Positions 33,884 to 42,464 of a DNA stretch of 64,000 bases are shown here, piece after piece (within the stretch, counting starts at the first letter, position 1; the number at the start of each line of letters is the position of its first letter). The stretch spans positions 186,001 to 250,000 of the forward strand of contig NZ_JAFBEE010000002.1 in assembly GCF_016908555.1 (NCBI RefSeq), given 5' to 3'. Under the pieces are notes generated by a model, which was given only the letters and a program-made list of their open reading frames with translations, made no database searches and had not been told where the DNA came from. This stretch comes from Alkaliphilus hydrothermalis. GTDB lineage: Bacteria; Bacillota; Clostridia; Peptostreptococcales; Natronincolaceae. Made by a program: the position numbers and the translations under genes.

Positions 33884-34334
33884 TTTATAATCACCTCTCT
33901 ATTTTAGTCTACTTCATCATATTAATAAAATCTTTAGTTGGTGCTTGATATTTGGATATTTTTTCAATAAAACTTATTGAAAAAAATGAATTGTATAGCA
34001 ATTTTTAGCAGAGGTTTATGGTATAACCTTTGTGAGGGTTACTATGTAAAATGTACCGATTACTTAATCGTTAGAAAGCACCCCCTAAAAAACTATGTAA
34101 TAGCATTTAGTCGGTTCTATGGGTTTTGATCTGAAACGTGTTGTAAAACCAAATATCATGTGTTAAACTGATAATACTTATTTTAGTAATAGGAATGATT
34201 TCATACATAAAGATTAAAAAAGAAGATAAAGCTAGATACAAATTCTGATATCTGCCAGCACTATTACTAAATTGACTGAACCTAGGATAGTATTGTTCTA
34301 GGATTTAGGGATTAAATCGTAAGGAGGAAACAAC
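33884..34334. other. Intergenic region with no recognised gene
   Basis: This 450-base divergent gap is AT-rich. It holds the ribosome site of deoD at the right edge and a hairpin CCTAG/CTAGG at about 34281-34302 without a T run. I see no open frame with a ribosome site, no tRNA and no riboswitch that I can name. Confidence 0.6.
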
Positions 34335-35048
34335 ATGTTACCAACACCACATATTGAAACGACGAATAAGGAAGAAATTGCAAAAACTGTCCTAATGCCT
34401 GGAGATCCTTTAAGGGCAAAATTTATCGCCGATACATTCTTAGAGGATGTAAAACAGTTCAACAGTGTTCGAAATGTCTTAGGCTATACAGGAACTTACA
34501 AAGGCAAAAGAATTTCTGTTATGGCAAGTGGTATGGGTATGCCAAGTATCGGAATTTATTCCTATGAGCTATTCAAGTTCTACGATGTAGAAAATATCAT
34601 CCGTATCGGTTCTTGTGGAGGGTATACTCCTGATGTAAAGCTGTACGATGTAATCTTAGCTAAGGATGTTTGGAGTGAATCGAGCTTTGCTAAAGTACAG
34701 GGTGGTTACGAAAGCGATATCATCGAAGGTACTGAGGCGCTGAATCAAAGGCTGAAAAAATATGCAGACGAGTTGGGTATTCCGATGCATGTAGAAAGAA
34801 TCCACTCTTCTGATGTTTTTTATAGAGAAAACTACGAAGAATACAAGGAAATCTATGCTAAGCATGGCTGCGTAGCAGTAGAAATGGAAGCCTTTGCTCT
34901 TTTCCATAATGCGAAGGTACTTGAAAAAAATGCAGCTTGTTTACTGACTGTGTCCGACAACTTAGCAACCCATGAAGCGACCACCTCTGAGGAAAGACAA
35001 AATGCATTTACGAATATGATGAAGATTGCTTTAGAGATGGCTGAATAG
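34335..35048 (+). CDS. deoD: Purine-nucleoside phosphorylase (DeoD type)
   Basis: A 237-residue hexameric-type phosphorylase. The N-terminal LMPGDPLRAKFIAD (about 20-33), SGMGMPSIGIYSYEL and the C-terminal MEAFALFHNA and TVSDNLATHE segments match DeoD. It splits purine nucleosides with phosphate and complements the pdp-deoC block 12 kb upstream, but is a separate transcript. Start behind AAGGAGG. Confidence 0.95.
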   Translation: MLPTPHIETTNKEEIAKTVLMPGDPLRAKFIADTFLEDVKQFNSVRNVLGYTGTYKGKRISVMASGMGMPSIGIYSYELFKFYDVENIIRIGSCGGYTPDVKLYDVILAKDVWSESSFAKVQGGYESDIIEGTEALNQRLKKYADELGIPMHVERIHSSDVFYRENYEEYKEIYAKHGCVAVEMEAFALFHNAKVLEKNAACLLTVSDNLATHEATTSEERQNAFTNMMKIALEMAE

Positions 35049-35113
35049 GGTAATAAATTTTGATTAACTGGCAACCTTTATAAAAGTACTTAAAATAAAA
35101 TAATCTTATAACT

Positions 35114-35147
35114 AAGGCAGGTATTTATCGTAATACTTGTCTTTTTT
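35114..35147 (+). terminator. Terminator of deoD
   Basis: GGCAGGTATT pairs with AATACTTGTC (two G-T pairs), followed by six T residues. Confidence 0.8.
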
Positions 35148-35331
35148 ATTTGTTGGTGATTTGGAAATGTTTTGTTGTGATGACTCTTTACATAAGTTAT
35201 AATTATATTGCTTGATGCAATAAAATAAATGGAAAACTTTTATCATTAGGAAAAAAATGTGAATAATAGATGAGAACCTAGCTGTGAAGCAATTAAAGAG
35301 ATTTAATGATTTCTCAAAGGGGGTACTGATT

Positions 35332-37920
35332 TTGCTGTTAAAGAATTTAATTTCTAATGCTACAATTATTGTTTCTTTTATGTTCCTTGGGGGAAAGGTT
35401 TTTAAGGATAATAGACTAACTCCAAAGGCAACATTAAAAACAAAGATATTTGCAGGGGTCATTGGGGGGTTAATGGGCTGCACCTTGATGCATTTTAGTG
35501 TAAATATCTATCCAAATACTGTTCTAGACTTAAGGCATTTTGCCATTATCGTATTGGCTTTTCATGGAGGGTTAATAGCTTCAGTAATTACAGGTATAAT
35601 AATGGCAGTCTTTAGAATAACCTTCTTTGGAGTCAATAGTGTATCGATAATAGCGTCTCTATCGATTTTGATGTTAAGTATTACTTGTGGTATTATTGGA
35701 AGTTCAAAAATAAACGGGAAAAATAAGTGGATTTTAATGAATTTAGCTGGAGTGATAACCGTTAATTTTGTACTCTATAACACAATAGTTGATGGGTATA
35801 TTTTACAAAGAACAACGATATATTTTACGCTAATAGCTACTGCCGTTGCTTTGCTGATATACTATTTATCAAATCATATTGTTCTTTCTAACGTTGTACT
35901 CACTAAATATAGAGCTGAAGCTAAAATAGCGGATAATTTAACTGATTTAGTTACGATTCATAAGGCCGATGGAACCTATGAGTATTTGTCACCCTCCTGC
36001 GAAAAAATACTAGGATATAAACCAGAAGAGCTAATGGGGACTAACGCTTATGATTTATTTTATGAAGCAGATTTGGAAGCAATATCAAAATCCCATGGTA
36101 CTATAACTAATACAGATTTATCATATTCAGTTATCTATCGTATTAAGCGAAAAGATGGCAAGATGATTTGGTTTGAAACCACATCAAAAGGGATAAAGGA
36201 TAAGGATGGTAAAACAGAACAGTTAGTTTGTGTATCGCGGGATATATCAGAGCGGAAAATGGATGAGATCAAGTTGCAGAAATCCCATGAAAAAATTAAT
36301 CGTATATTGGAGAGTATACAGGATGCTTTTTTCGCTTTGGATAAAGATTTTTGCTTCAAATATTTGAATAAGCAGTCAGAACTTTTATTAAAGAGAAATA
36401 GGGATGACTTGATAGGAAAGAGCATTTGGGATGTTTTTGCTGATACTGTTGATACTAACTTTTATAAAAACTTTAATCAAGCTCTTAATGAGCAAACACA
36501 AATAAACTTTGAAGAATTTTATGCTCCACTAAACAAATTTTTCAGTGTAAGGGTATATCCAACGGAAAATGGGATATCAGTATTCTACCATGATATTACT
36601 GAAAAAAAACTGATGGAATATGAAGTTAAGAAGAGTAATAAAAAATTTAGAGCCATATTTGAACATGCAGGAATAGGCATTGCAGTTCGAGATGTAATGG
36701 GTAAGCCAATAGATATCAATGCAACCTATAAAGAAATGCTTGGCTATCAGGATGACGAACTTCAGGAAGTCCATGCCTATGTTCATCCTGAAGATGCAGC
36801 TAAGGACGAAGAAAATTTCAAAAAATTACTGAGGGGTAATATCGATTCCTATCGGATAGAAAAAAGATACTATAAAAAGAATGGAGGTATATTATACGGA
36901 GATGTTGTTATAACCATGATTCCAGAAACAGATAATGAACAACCATATGTGATCGGAATGGTTAATGATATTACCAGTATGAAAATTGCAGAACAGAGGC
37001 TTATCAGAAGTGAAAATAGATTCCGTTCTCTAGTTAATTCCATGAATGATATTGTTTATACATTAGATAAAGATCAGAAACATACTGCAATATATGGAAA
37101 ATGGTTAGATGATGACAACTTAGGTATGCAGAATTTTATAGGAAAAACAAGTAGAGATATTTTTGGTGAAGAAGCCTCAAAGATTCATGAAGAAGCAAAT
37201 ATAAAAGCTTTAAATGGAGAGTATGTTGTTTATGACTGGTCCTTAGAAAATAATGGTGGTAAGAAGCATTATCAAACGTCTTTATCTCCTATTAGAAATT
37301 CTAAAGATAATATCATTGGTGTTGTGGGAGTAGGTAGAGATATTACAAAACAAAAAAAACTTGAGAAAGAGTTAATGGAAGCTAACGCTAATTTAAAAAG
37401 TATGTCTTTAATAGATGGTTTAACCAATATACCTAATAGAAGAGCATTTGATGAAGGTTTTGAAAAAGAGTGGAATCGTTCGATAAGAAACTCAACTAAC
37501 TTAGCTTTACTCTTACTCGATATCGATTACTTTAAATTCTTCAATGATACGTATGGACACCTACAGGGGGATGAATGTTTAAAGCTAATAGCCAGTACAT
37601 TAAGAGAGAGTATTAGCAGGTCCGGTGATATTGTTGCCAGATACGGTGGTGAAGAATTTGCTATCATACTTCCAGAGACCAGTACTAAAGGGGCTATGTT
37701 TGTGGCTGAGCAGATAAGGATTAGAGTTGAAGATCTAAAAATACCCAACACCGCTTCAAAGGTGAAGCCATATGTTACAGTTAGTATAGGTGTTGCAAGT
37801 ACAATAGCTTCTGCCTTGATAAAGTCTGAGAATTTAATTAAAAATGCTGATAAAGCTTTATATAATGCAAAGGAAAGTGGTAGAAATAAAGTAGAGTTAT
37901 ATAGTAAAAATAAGATTTAG
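35332..37920 (+). CDS. Membrane diguanylate cyclase: 5TMR_LYT, several PAS domains, GGDEF
   Basis: An 862-residue sensor. The N-terminal about 190 residues form a 5TMR-LYT membrane module (VLDLRHFAIIVLAFHGG and following). About four PAS domains follow between roughly 200 and 680. The C-terminal GGDEF domain has the active motif GGEEF at 772-776 and should make cyclic di-GMP. TTG 35332 lies 8 bases after AAAGGGGG and gives the normal start of a 5TMR module; the longer GTG 35284 start lacks a ribosome site. A YajQ protein that may bind cyclic di-GMP is at 52 kb. Confidence 0.9.
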   Translation: MLLKNLISNATIIVSFMFLGGKVFKDNRLTPKATLKTKIFAGVIGGLMGCTLMHFSVNIYPNTVLDLRHFAIIVLAFHGGLIASVITGIIMAVFRITFFGVNSVSIIASLSILMLSITCGIIGSSKINGKNKWILMNLAGVITVNFVLYNTIVDGYILQRTTIYFTLIATAVALLIYYLSNHIVLSNVVLTKYRAEAKIADNLTDLVTIHKADGTYEYLSPSCEKILGYKPEELMGTNAYDLFYEADLEAISKSHGTITNTDLSYSVIYRIKRKDGKMIWFETTSKGIKDKDGKTEQLVCVSRDISERKMDEIKLQKSHEKINRILESIQDAFFALDKDFCFKYLNKQSELLLKRNRDDLIGKSIWDVFADTVDTNFYKNFNQALNEQTQINFEEFYAPLNKFFSVRVYPTENGISVFYHDITEKKLMEYEVKKSNKKFRAIFEHAGIGIAVRDVMGKPIDINATYKEMLGYQDDELQEVHAYVHPEDAAKDEENFKKLLRGNIDSYRIEKRYYKKNGGILYGDVVITMIPETDNEQPYVIGMVNDITSMKIAEQRLIRSENRFRSLVNSMNDIVYTLDKDQKHTAIYGKWLDDDNLGMQNFIGKTSRDIFGEEASKIHEEANIKALNGEYVVYDWSLENNGGKKHYQTSLSPIRNSKDNIIGVVGVGRDITKQKKLEKELMEANANLKSMSLIDGLTNIPNRRAFDEGFEKEWNRSIRNSTNLALLLLDIDYFKFFNDTYGHLQGDECLKLIASTLRESISRSGDIVARYGGEEFAIILPETSTKGAMFVAEQIRIRVEDLKIPNTASKVKPYVTVSIGVASTIASALIKSENLIKNADKALYNAKESGRNKVELYSKNKI

Positions 37921-38042
37921 ACGAAGATTCATTGAAACGCTGATTGTAGTTGATTTTAAACGATTATCGATTATAATAAAGCATTGATCGTAAGCTGTTA
38001 AATGATTTGGAGATTGAATGATAATTAAATGACCTACAAGTA

Positions 38043-38082
38043 GGCCAGTTGGGGGAGGGGTTCCTTAACTGGCCCGTTTTGT
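38043..38082 (+). terminator. Terminator after the diguanylate cyclase gene
   Basis: GGCCAGTT pairs with AACTGGCC around a G-rich loop, followed by CGTTTTGTT. Confidence 0.75.
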
Positions 38083-38156
38083 TGCTCGTATTACCGAGGC
38101 TATTTAAGATAAATCTTATTGAGGAGAAAGATGAGTTAGTAATTCTAGAAAAACTA

Positions 38157-38185
38157 TTGACAAAAAGCTAATTAGTTAGTACACT
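38157..38185 (+). promoter_or_regulatory. Strong sigma-A promoter of the NmrA-MarR unit
   Basis: Perfect TTGACA at 38157-38162 and TACACT at 38180-38185 with a 17-base spacer. The spacer and start region are covered by an inverted repeat. Confidence 0.75.
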
Positions 38186-38209
38186 AATAATTATTAAACT
38201 AACTAATTA
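38169..38209 (+). promoter_or_regulatory. Inverted-repeat operator, probably for the MarR protein
   Basis: TAATTAGTTAGT at 38169-38180 is repeated in inverse orientation as ACTAACTAATTA at 38198-38209. It covers the -10 region and the start site, as expected of a repressor operator. The shape is typical of MarR-family sites, and a marR gene is the second gene downstream. Confidence 0.65.
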
Positions 38210-38300
38210 ATAGGTAGATTATTTTATCAAGAAGGTAATTAATTCTATTTTTATAACTGTTAAAAATGAATATTAAAGTATTGTGGAAGGAGAGATAATA

Positions 38301-39158
38301 ATGAAGGTGTTGGTAACAGGAGCATCGGGGAATGTAGGAGGCTACGTAGTAAAAGAGCTACTGAATATGGGAGAGGAAGTGGTTGCGGCAGGTACAAATA
38401 CTCAAAAGTTAAAGGAGCTATTTGGGGAGGATGTAAAACCAGTACATTTCGATTTTACAGATAAGAACACCTTTTCAAAAGCCCTTGAAAATGTAGACAG
38501 AGTATTTTTGATGAGACCTCCACATCTTGGAAAACCAGAGGATTTGTATCCCTTTATTGACGCAATGAAGGATCACCATATAAAACTAGTCTCGTTCTTA
38601 TCTTTAATGGGGGTAGAAAACAACACAATACCACCCCATCACAAAATAGAGAAGTATATTGAGAAGGTGGGTATTCCCTATGCCCACATTAGACCTGGTT
38701 TTTTTATGCAGAATTTATCAGGCGTTCATTCTCTTGAAATTAGAGAAAAGAATGAAATTTTCATACCAGCAGGAAAAAGTAAGACTAGTTTTATTGATGC
38801 TGCAGATATAGGACTTGCAACAGCAGTCTTGCTTCATGAGACTCAAAAGTATAAAAATACTGCCCACACAATTACAGGTCCTGAGGCATTAGATTATTAT
38901 CAAGTGGCGGAAATACTAAGTAAAATTACTGGAAGGAAAATAACCTATGCTAAACCAGGATTTTTAAAGTATAGAAGTTATTATATTAAGAAAAGAGGTC
39001 TTGATAAAGGGTATGTCAATGTGACAGTGGCGCTATATTTTATGACGAGGATGGGAACAGCTAAAGAGGTTACAAATGGATTTTACCAACTAACAGGTAG
39101 AAAACCCCGCACATTAGAAGATTTTGCAAAGGATAATATAGAAGCATTTATCAAATAA
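38301..39158 (+). CDS. NAD(P)H-binding NmrA-like oxidoreductase
   Basis: A 285-residue atypical short-chain dehydrogenase. The N terminus has the Rossmann loop TGASGNVGGYV (6-16). It resembles NmrA/QOR2-like proteins that reduce quinones or sense NADP. ATG 38301 lies 9 bases after AAGGAG and is preferred to GTG 38283. It is followed by a MarR gene and stands behind a strong promoter with an operator, which suggests induction by a reactive or quinone-like compound. That last point is inference. Confidence 0.88.
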   Translation: MKVLVTGASGNVGGYVVKELLNMGEEVVAAGTNTQKLKELFGEDVKPVHFDFTDKNTFSKALENVDRVFLMRPPHLGKPEDLYPFIDAMKDHHIKLVSFLSLMGVENNTIPPHHKIEKYIEKVGIPYAHIRPGFFMQNLSGVHSLEIREKNEIFIPAGKSKTSFIDAADIGLATAVLLHETQKYKNTAHTITGPEALDYYQVAEILSKITGRKITYAKPGFLKYRSYYIKKRGLDKGYVNVTVALYFMTRMGTAKEVTNGFYQLTGRKPRTLEDFAKDNIEAFIK

Positions 39159-39243
39159 AGTGCTTAAAATGTTAAAACGATAAAGAAACTAACTCAAGGT
39201 GAAGTAGTGCTATTCAATTAGCTATTGTATAAGGGAGGAACCT

Positions 39244-39663
39244 ATGGAAAATTTATCTTATCTACTGATTAAGGCATCACGGCATCTTAAAAATAGCTTA
39301 GATAAAAAATTAAGCAAATTTAATGTTACAGCAGCACAATTTTCCGTCCTGAATCAAATTGCAAATAAAAATGGGTTAATTACTTCAGCAGAAGTTGCCA
39401 GCAATTTGGACTCCGATAGACCAACCATATCAGTGATCATTAATAGACTTGAAGAAAAAAAGTTAATTGAAAAGGTAAGCAATCCTGAGGATAAACGTTC
39501 TGTATATTTAAGATTAAGTAAGGACGTGTTTGAATTGATGAAGGAGTTGAGAATGGCTTCTGATCAATTAAATTGCGATATTTTTAGTGATTTCGATAAG
39601 AATGAAATAGATAATATTAAAGGTTATTTGTTTAAAATAATAGATAAAGTAGAGAAAATATAG
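39244..39663 (+). CDS. MarR family transcriptional regulator
   Basis: A 139-residue winged-helix repressor-type protein. The recognition helix lies in SAEVASNLDSDRPTISVIINRL and the wing in KVSNPEDKRSVYLRL, the typical MarR DPEDRR-like motif. It lies 85 bases after the NmrA-like gene and probably shares its promoter, so it may repress its own operon through the inverted repeat at 38169-38209. Confidence 0.9.
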   Translation: MENLSYLLIKASRHLKNSLDKKLSKFNVTAAQFSVLNQIANKNGLITSAEVASNLDSDRPTISVIINRLEEKKLIEKVSNPEDKRSVYLRLSKDVFELMKELRMASDQLNCDIFSDFDKNEIDNIKGYLFKIIDKVEKI

Positions 39664-39768
39664 CTGAAACCATTGGGAATGCAGGACATACAGACCATCC
39701 CACGGTGACAGGTGTGATGTCGAGGCTGCTAAAAAACTCTTATAAGCTGAATAATATATATAATGGAG

Positions 39769-39814
39769 AACCCTTCACTGGGGCGGTTAAAATCGCTTTA
39801 GTAGAGGGTTTTTT
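39769..39814 (+). terminator. Terminator after the MarR gene
   Basis: AACCCTTCACT pairs with AGTAGAGGGTT with small bulges, and a T run follows at 39809-39814. Confidence 0.65.
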
Positions 39815-39918
39815 GATGTTTAAAAGAAGGTTGCAACTACAAAAACGCTGTAACAATATTCGACCTAAGCAATATCCTAATATTAAGGTAGATTTTTACT
39901 AGCGAAAGGAGTGATCGT

Positions 39919-40857
39919 ATGGCGATTCAAGGAGATTACTGTATAGATGCAGGAAGTGAATATTGTCCTTGTTATTTAGCGGAAATGAACTGTTGTATCA
40001 TGTGTACTCGATTGATGGATAGAGATTGCTGTGATTGTAACTGGCGTGGTGTCTGCATATACCAGGATTACCATTTCTTAAATTACCAGAAGAAAGCAAC
40101 AAGAGGTTATCAAAAGGTAGAAATTATTGAAAGGGAAGAGATCGATAAAAAGGTATTAGTCTTTACACTAAAAACTCCCCACACCTTGGCTCGACAATTA
40201 AAGCAGCCAGGCTCTTACATTTTCATAAGAAATCAAAGTCTAGCTCAATATTTTGATATACCGATCTCCATCATGGAAGTGGATGAAGAGGAAAATCATG
40301 TAAAGATAGCAGTAGAGATTCACGGAGTAAAGACAAAAACCATTAAAGATGTAAATGATACCCTCCTAATAAAAGGACCCTATTGGAATGGATTGTTTGG
40401 GCTGGAGCATTTGAAAAAGGCAAAGGACATGAAATGCTTATTCATCACAAGAGGGGTAGCACAGGCACCAGCTGTATTGGCTATTAATTATCTGATGAGA
40501 AATAACAATCAGGTAGATGTGGTAATTGACCCAGGCAAAGCATATATTAATTTAATCAGAGAATACACCAAGGCTAATATTATTGAAGAAGGTTGGAATC
40601 TCTATACTCCAGAAGCTAAGAGGATGCTTCATAATCTTTTAACTAATGGCGATTACAAGATGATTTTTGTTGGTGGTTCTGATTATCTACAACAAAATCT
40701 ATTTACTGTTTTTGGAGACTACAAAAATTTACCACTGGTTCTAACCAACAACAAAGAGATTTGTTGTGGTGAAGGGGTATGTGGAGCTTGTATAGTCTAT
40801 GATGCTGACGGAATACCAATTCGTTCCTGCAAAACACAAATCGTACACAAAAAGTAA
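39919..40857 (+). CDS. PyrK-like ferredoxin-reductase-type electron transfer protein with extra Cys-rich N terminus
   Basis: A 312-residue protein. Residues of about 70-290 resemble the FAD/NAD-binding electron-transfer subunit of dihydroorotate dehydrogenase (PyrK), and the end has the [2Fe-2S]-type motif CCGEGVCGAC. The first 50 residues carry ten cysteines (positions 8, 16, 18, 25, 26, 29, 37, 38, 40 and 46), a set not found in ordinary PyrK. No pyrD or other pyr gene is near. The gene is 14 bases before a flavoprotein gene, so the two probably form one complex. Substrate and electron acceptor are unknown. Confidence 0.8.
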   Translation: MAIQGDYCIDAGSEYCPCYLAEMNCCIMCTRLMDRDCCDCNWRGVCIYQDYHFLNYQKKATRGYQKVEIIEREEIDKKVLVFTLKTPHTLARQLKQPGSYIFIRNQSLAQYFDIPISIMEVDEEENHVKIAVEIHGVKTKTIKDVNDTLLIKGPYWNGLFGLEHLKKAKDMKCLFITRGVAQAPAVLAINYLMRNNNQVDVVIDPGKAYINLIREYTKANIIEEGWNLYTPEAKRMLHNLLTNGDYKMIFVGGSDYLQQNLFTVFGDYKNLPLVLTNNKEICCGEGVCGACIVYDADGIPIRSCKTQIVHKK

Positions 40858-40871
40858 GGAGGAGGGTTACT

Positions 40872-42152
40872 ATGGCTAAGATTGTAATTATAGGAGGAGG
40901 CTGGGCAGGTTGTGCAGCTGCCATTACAGCTAAGAAAGCAGGTGGAGATGTACATCTTTACGAAAGAACAGATATGCTTTTAGGACTCGGAAATGTCGGC
41001 GGAATCATGAGGAACAATGGTAGATATACAGCCGCAGAAGAATGTGGTCTATTAGGAGCAGGAGAATTAATTCAGATCACCGACGGATGTTCTAGACATA
41101 AGGATTTAGAGTTTCCGGGACATAAGCATGCTAGTCTATATGACGTAACAATCATTGAACCAAGGGTTAGGAAGCTATTGAAAGATATGGGAATAAAGGT
41201 TTACTTACAACATCGTGTTACAGATATTGAGAAGGAAGGCGGAAAAATTACAACCATTAAAGTCCATCCTGATCAAGTAATTGAGGGGGATGTATTCATA
41301 GAGGCTACAGGGTCAACCGGACCAATGGGTAATTGCTTAAAGTATGGTAATGGTTGTGCAATGTGCGTGCTTAGATGCCCATCCTTTGGACCAAGGGTAA
41401 GTATTACCCAAAAAGCAGGAGTAGAGGATATCCTTGGGAAAAGAGCCAGTGGTTCCTATGGGGCCTTCAGTGGTTCTTGTAAGCTCAACAAAGAATCTCT
41501 ATCAGAAGAAATTGTTAAAGAGTTAAATGAAAAAGGACTCTATATCATCCCAATCCCCAAAGAAGAAATTTCCCATGAGAAATTAGATATGAAGGTCTGC
41601 CAACAGTATGCACTAGATGCCTATGCCGAGAACTTAATTCTACTTGATACAGGCCATGCTAAGTTAATGGCCCCCTTCTATCCGTTAGATAAGTTAAGAA
41701 AATTTCCTGGCTTAGAAAATGCAAAATATGAAGATCCATATGCAGGTGGAATCGGGAACTCAATCCGATATTTATCAACAGCCCCTAGAAATAATGCAAT
41801 GAAGGTTGATCAATTGGAAAACCTTTTATGTGCAGGTGAGAAGGCTGGATTTTTCGTAGGGCATACAGAGGCCATCGTTACAGGAAGTCTTGCGGGGCAT
41901 AATAGTATTAGATTATATATGGGAATGCCATTACTTGAGCTACCAAGAAGTTTGGCTTCTGGGGATTTAATTGCTTGTGCTAAGAATGCAATGCAAGAGG
42001 AAGAAGGTTTGAAAAAGCGTTTCACTTTTGCTGGTTCAGACTATTTCAAGCGGATGGTGGAGTTAGGATTATATACTACCGACACAGAAGTATTGAAAAA
42101 TAAGATAGAAAGACTAAAACTATTAAAAATTTATGATGATAAATTGATTTAA
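40872..42152 (+). CDS. FAD-dependent oxidoreductase, TrmFO/GidA-like
   Basis: A 426-residue flavoprotein. The FAD-binding loop IIGGGWAGCAAAITAKKAGG lies at 5-24, and the C-terminal part (CAGEKAGFFVGHTEAIVTGS) resembles the closing FAD motif of TrmFO/GidA. It has a cysteine motif GNGCAMCVLRCP near 157-168. TrmFO itself methylates tRNA, but this protein is paired with a PyrK-like partner, so a different redox reaction is likely. Its last codons reappear as a remnant at 55.9 kb. Confidence 0.82.
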   Translation: MAKIVIIGGGWAGCAAAITAKKAGGDVHLYERTDMLLGLGNVGGIMRNNGRYTAAEECGLLGAGELIQITDGCSRHKDLEFPGHKHASLYDVTIIEPRVRKLLKDMGIKVYLQHRVTDIEKEGGKITTIKVHPDQVIEGDVFIEATGSTGPMGNCLKYGNGCAMCVLRCPSFGPRVSITQKAGVEDILGKRASGSYGAFSGSCKLNKESLSEEIVKELNEKGLYIIPIPKEEISHEKLDMKVCQQYALDAYAENLILLDTGHAKLMAPFYPLDKLRKFPGLENAKYEDPYAGGIGNSIRYLSTAPRNNAMKVDQLENLLCAGEKAGFFVGHTEAIVTGSLAGHNSIRLYMGMPLLELPRSLASGDLIACAKNAMQEEEGLKKRFTFAGSDYFKRMVELGLYTTDTEVLKNKIERLKLLKIYDDKLI

Positions 42153-42213
42153 TAGTATATAAAATAGAATAGAATTACAAAGATTTTAAAACAGATGATG
42201 AGGTGAATCATTA
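42123..42213 (+). repeat. Copy 1 of a duplicated gene-junction segment
   Basis: The end of the flavoprotein gene, its 3' flank and a leader ending GATGATGAGGTGAAT are about 85 percent identical to 55894-55973. At this locus a pseudouridine synthase gene is missing: only ATGGAAATAGAAACACTTTAA remains before a terminator that also resembles the one at 56.7 kb. Confidence 0.75.
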
Positions 42214-42233
42214 TGGAAATAGAAACACTTTAA

Positions 42234-42264
42234 AAATAGCCTAATTTTATAGGCTATTTTTTTT
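42234..42264 (+). terminator. Terminator of the flavoprotein pair
   Basis: AATAGCCTA pairs with TAGGCTATT, followed by a T run. It is similar in sequence to the terminator at 56698. The region from here to 42464 holds no further recognised feature. Confidence 0.9.
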
Positions 42265-42464
42265 GTAAAATTGTAACCTAATGTTGATCCTACAGTCGCC
42301 AGATTTCTCCTAGCGGGCCTACGCAGAATCTCTGTATCGTTAACACCTCCCTATCATATTCTACATAATGTATAAAGGGAAAAAGGGTTCTTCATGTCTA
42401 TTAATATTTAGCTTTTTCCAGTATAATGATATAAAGGAATACACTAAAGATAGGCGGGAATGAT

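Noticed and set aside
39705..39902. 65-codon frame after the MarR gene
   Set aside because: It runs through a hairpin terminator (39769-39814), has no ribosome site and resembles nothing known. Its first part (upstream codons reading AGHTDHPTVTGVMSRLL) looks faintly protein-like and could be a decayed fragment, but I cannot support a call.
42265..42464. Possible structured RNA before the ABC-F gene
   Set aside because: ABC-F resistance genes often have attenuators, but I see no clear leader peptide with terminator/antiterminator here, and the protein looks like the housekeeping Uup type.
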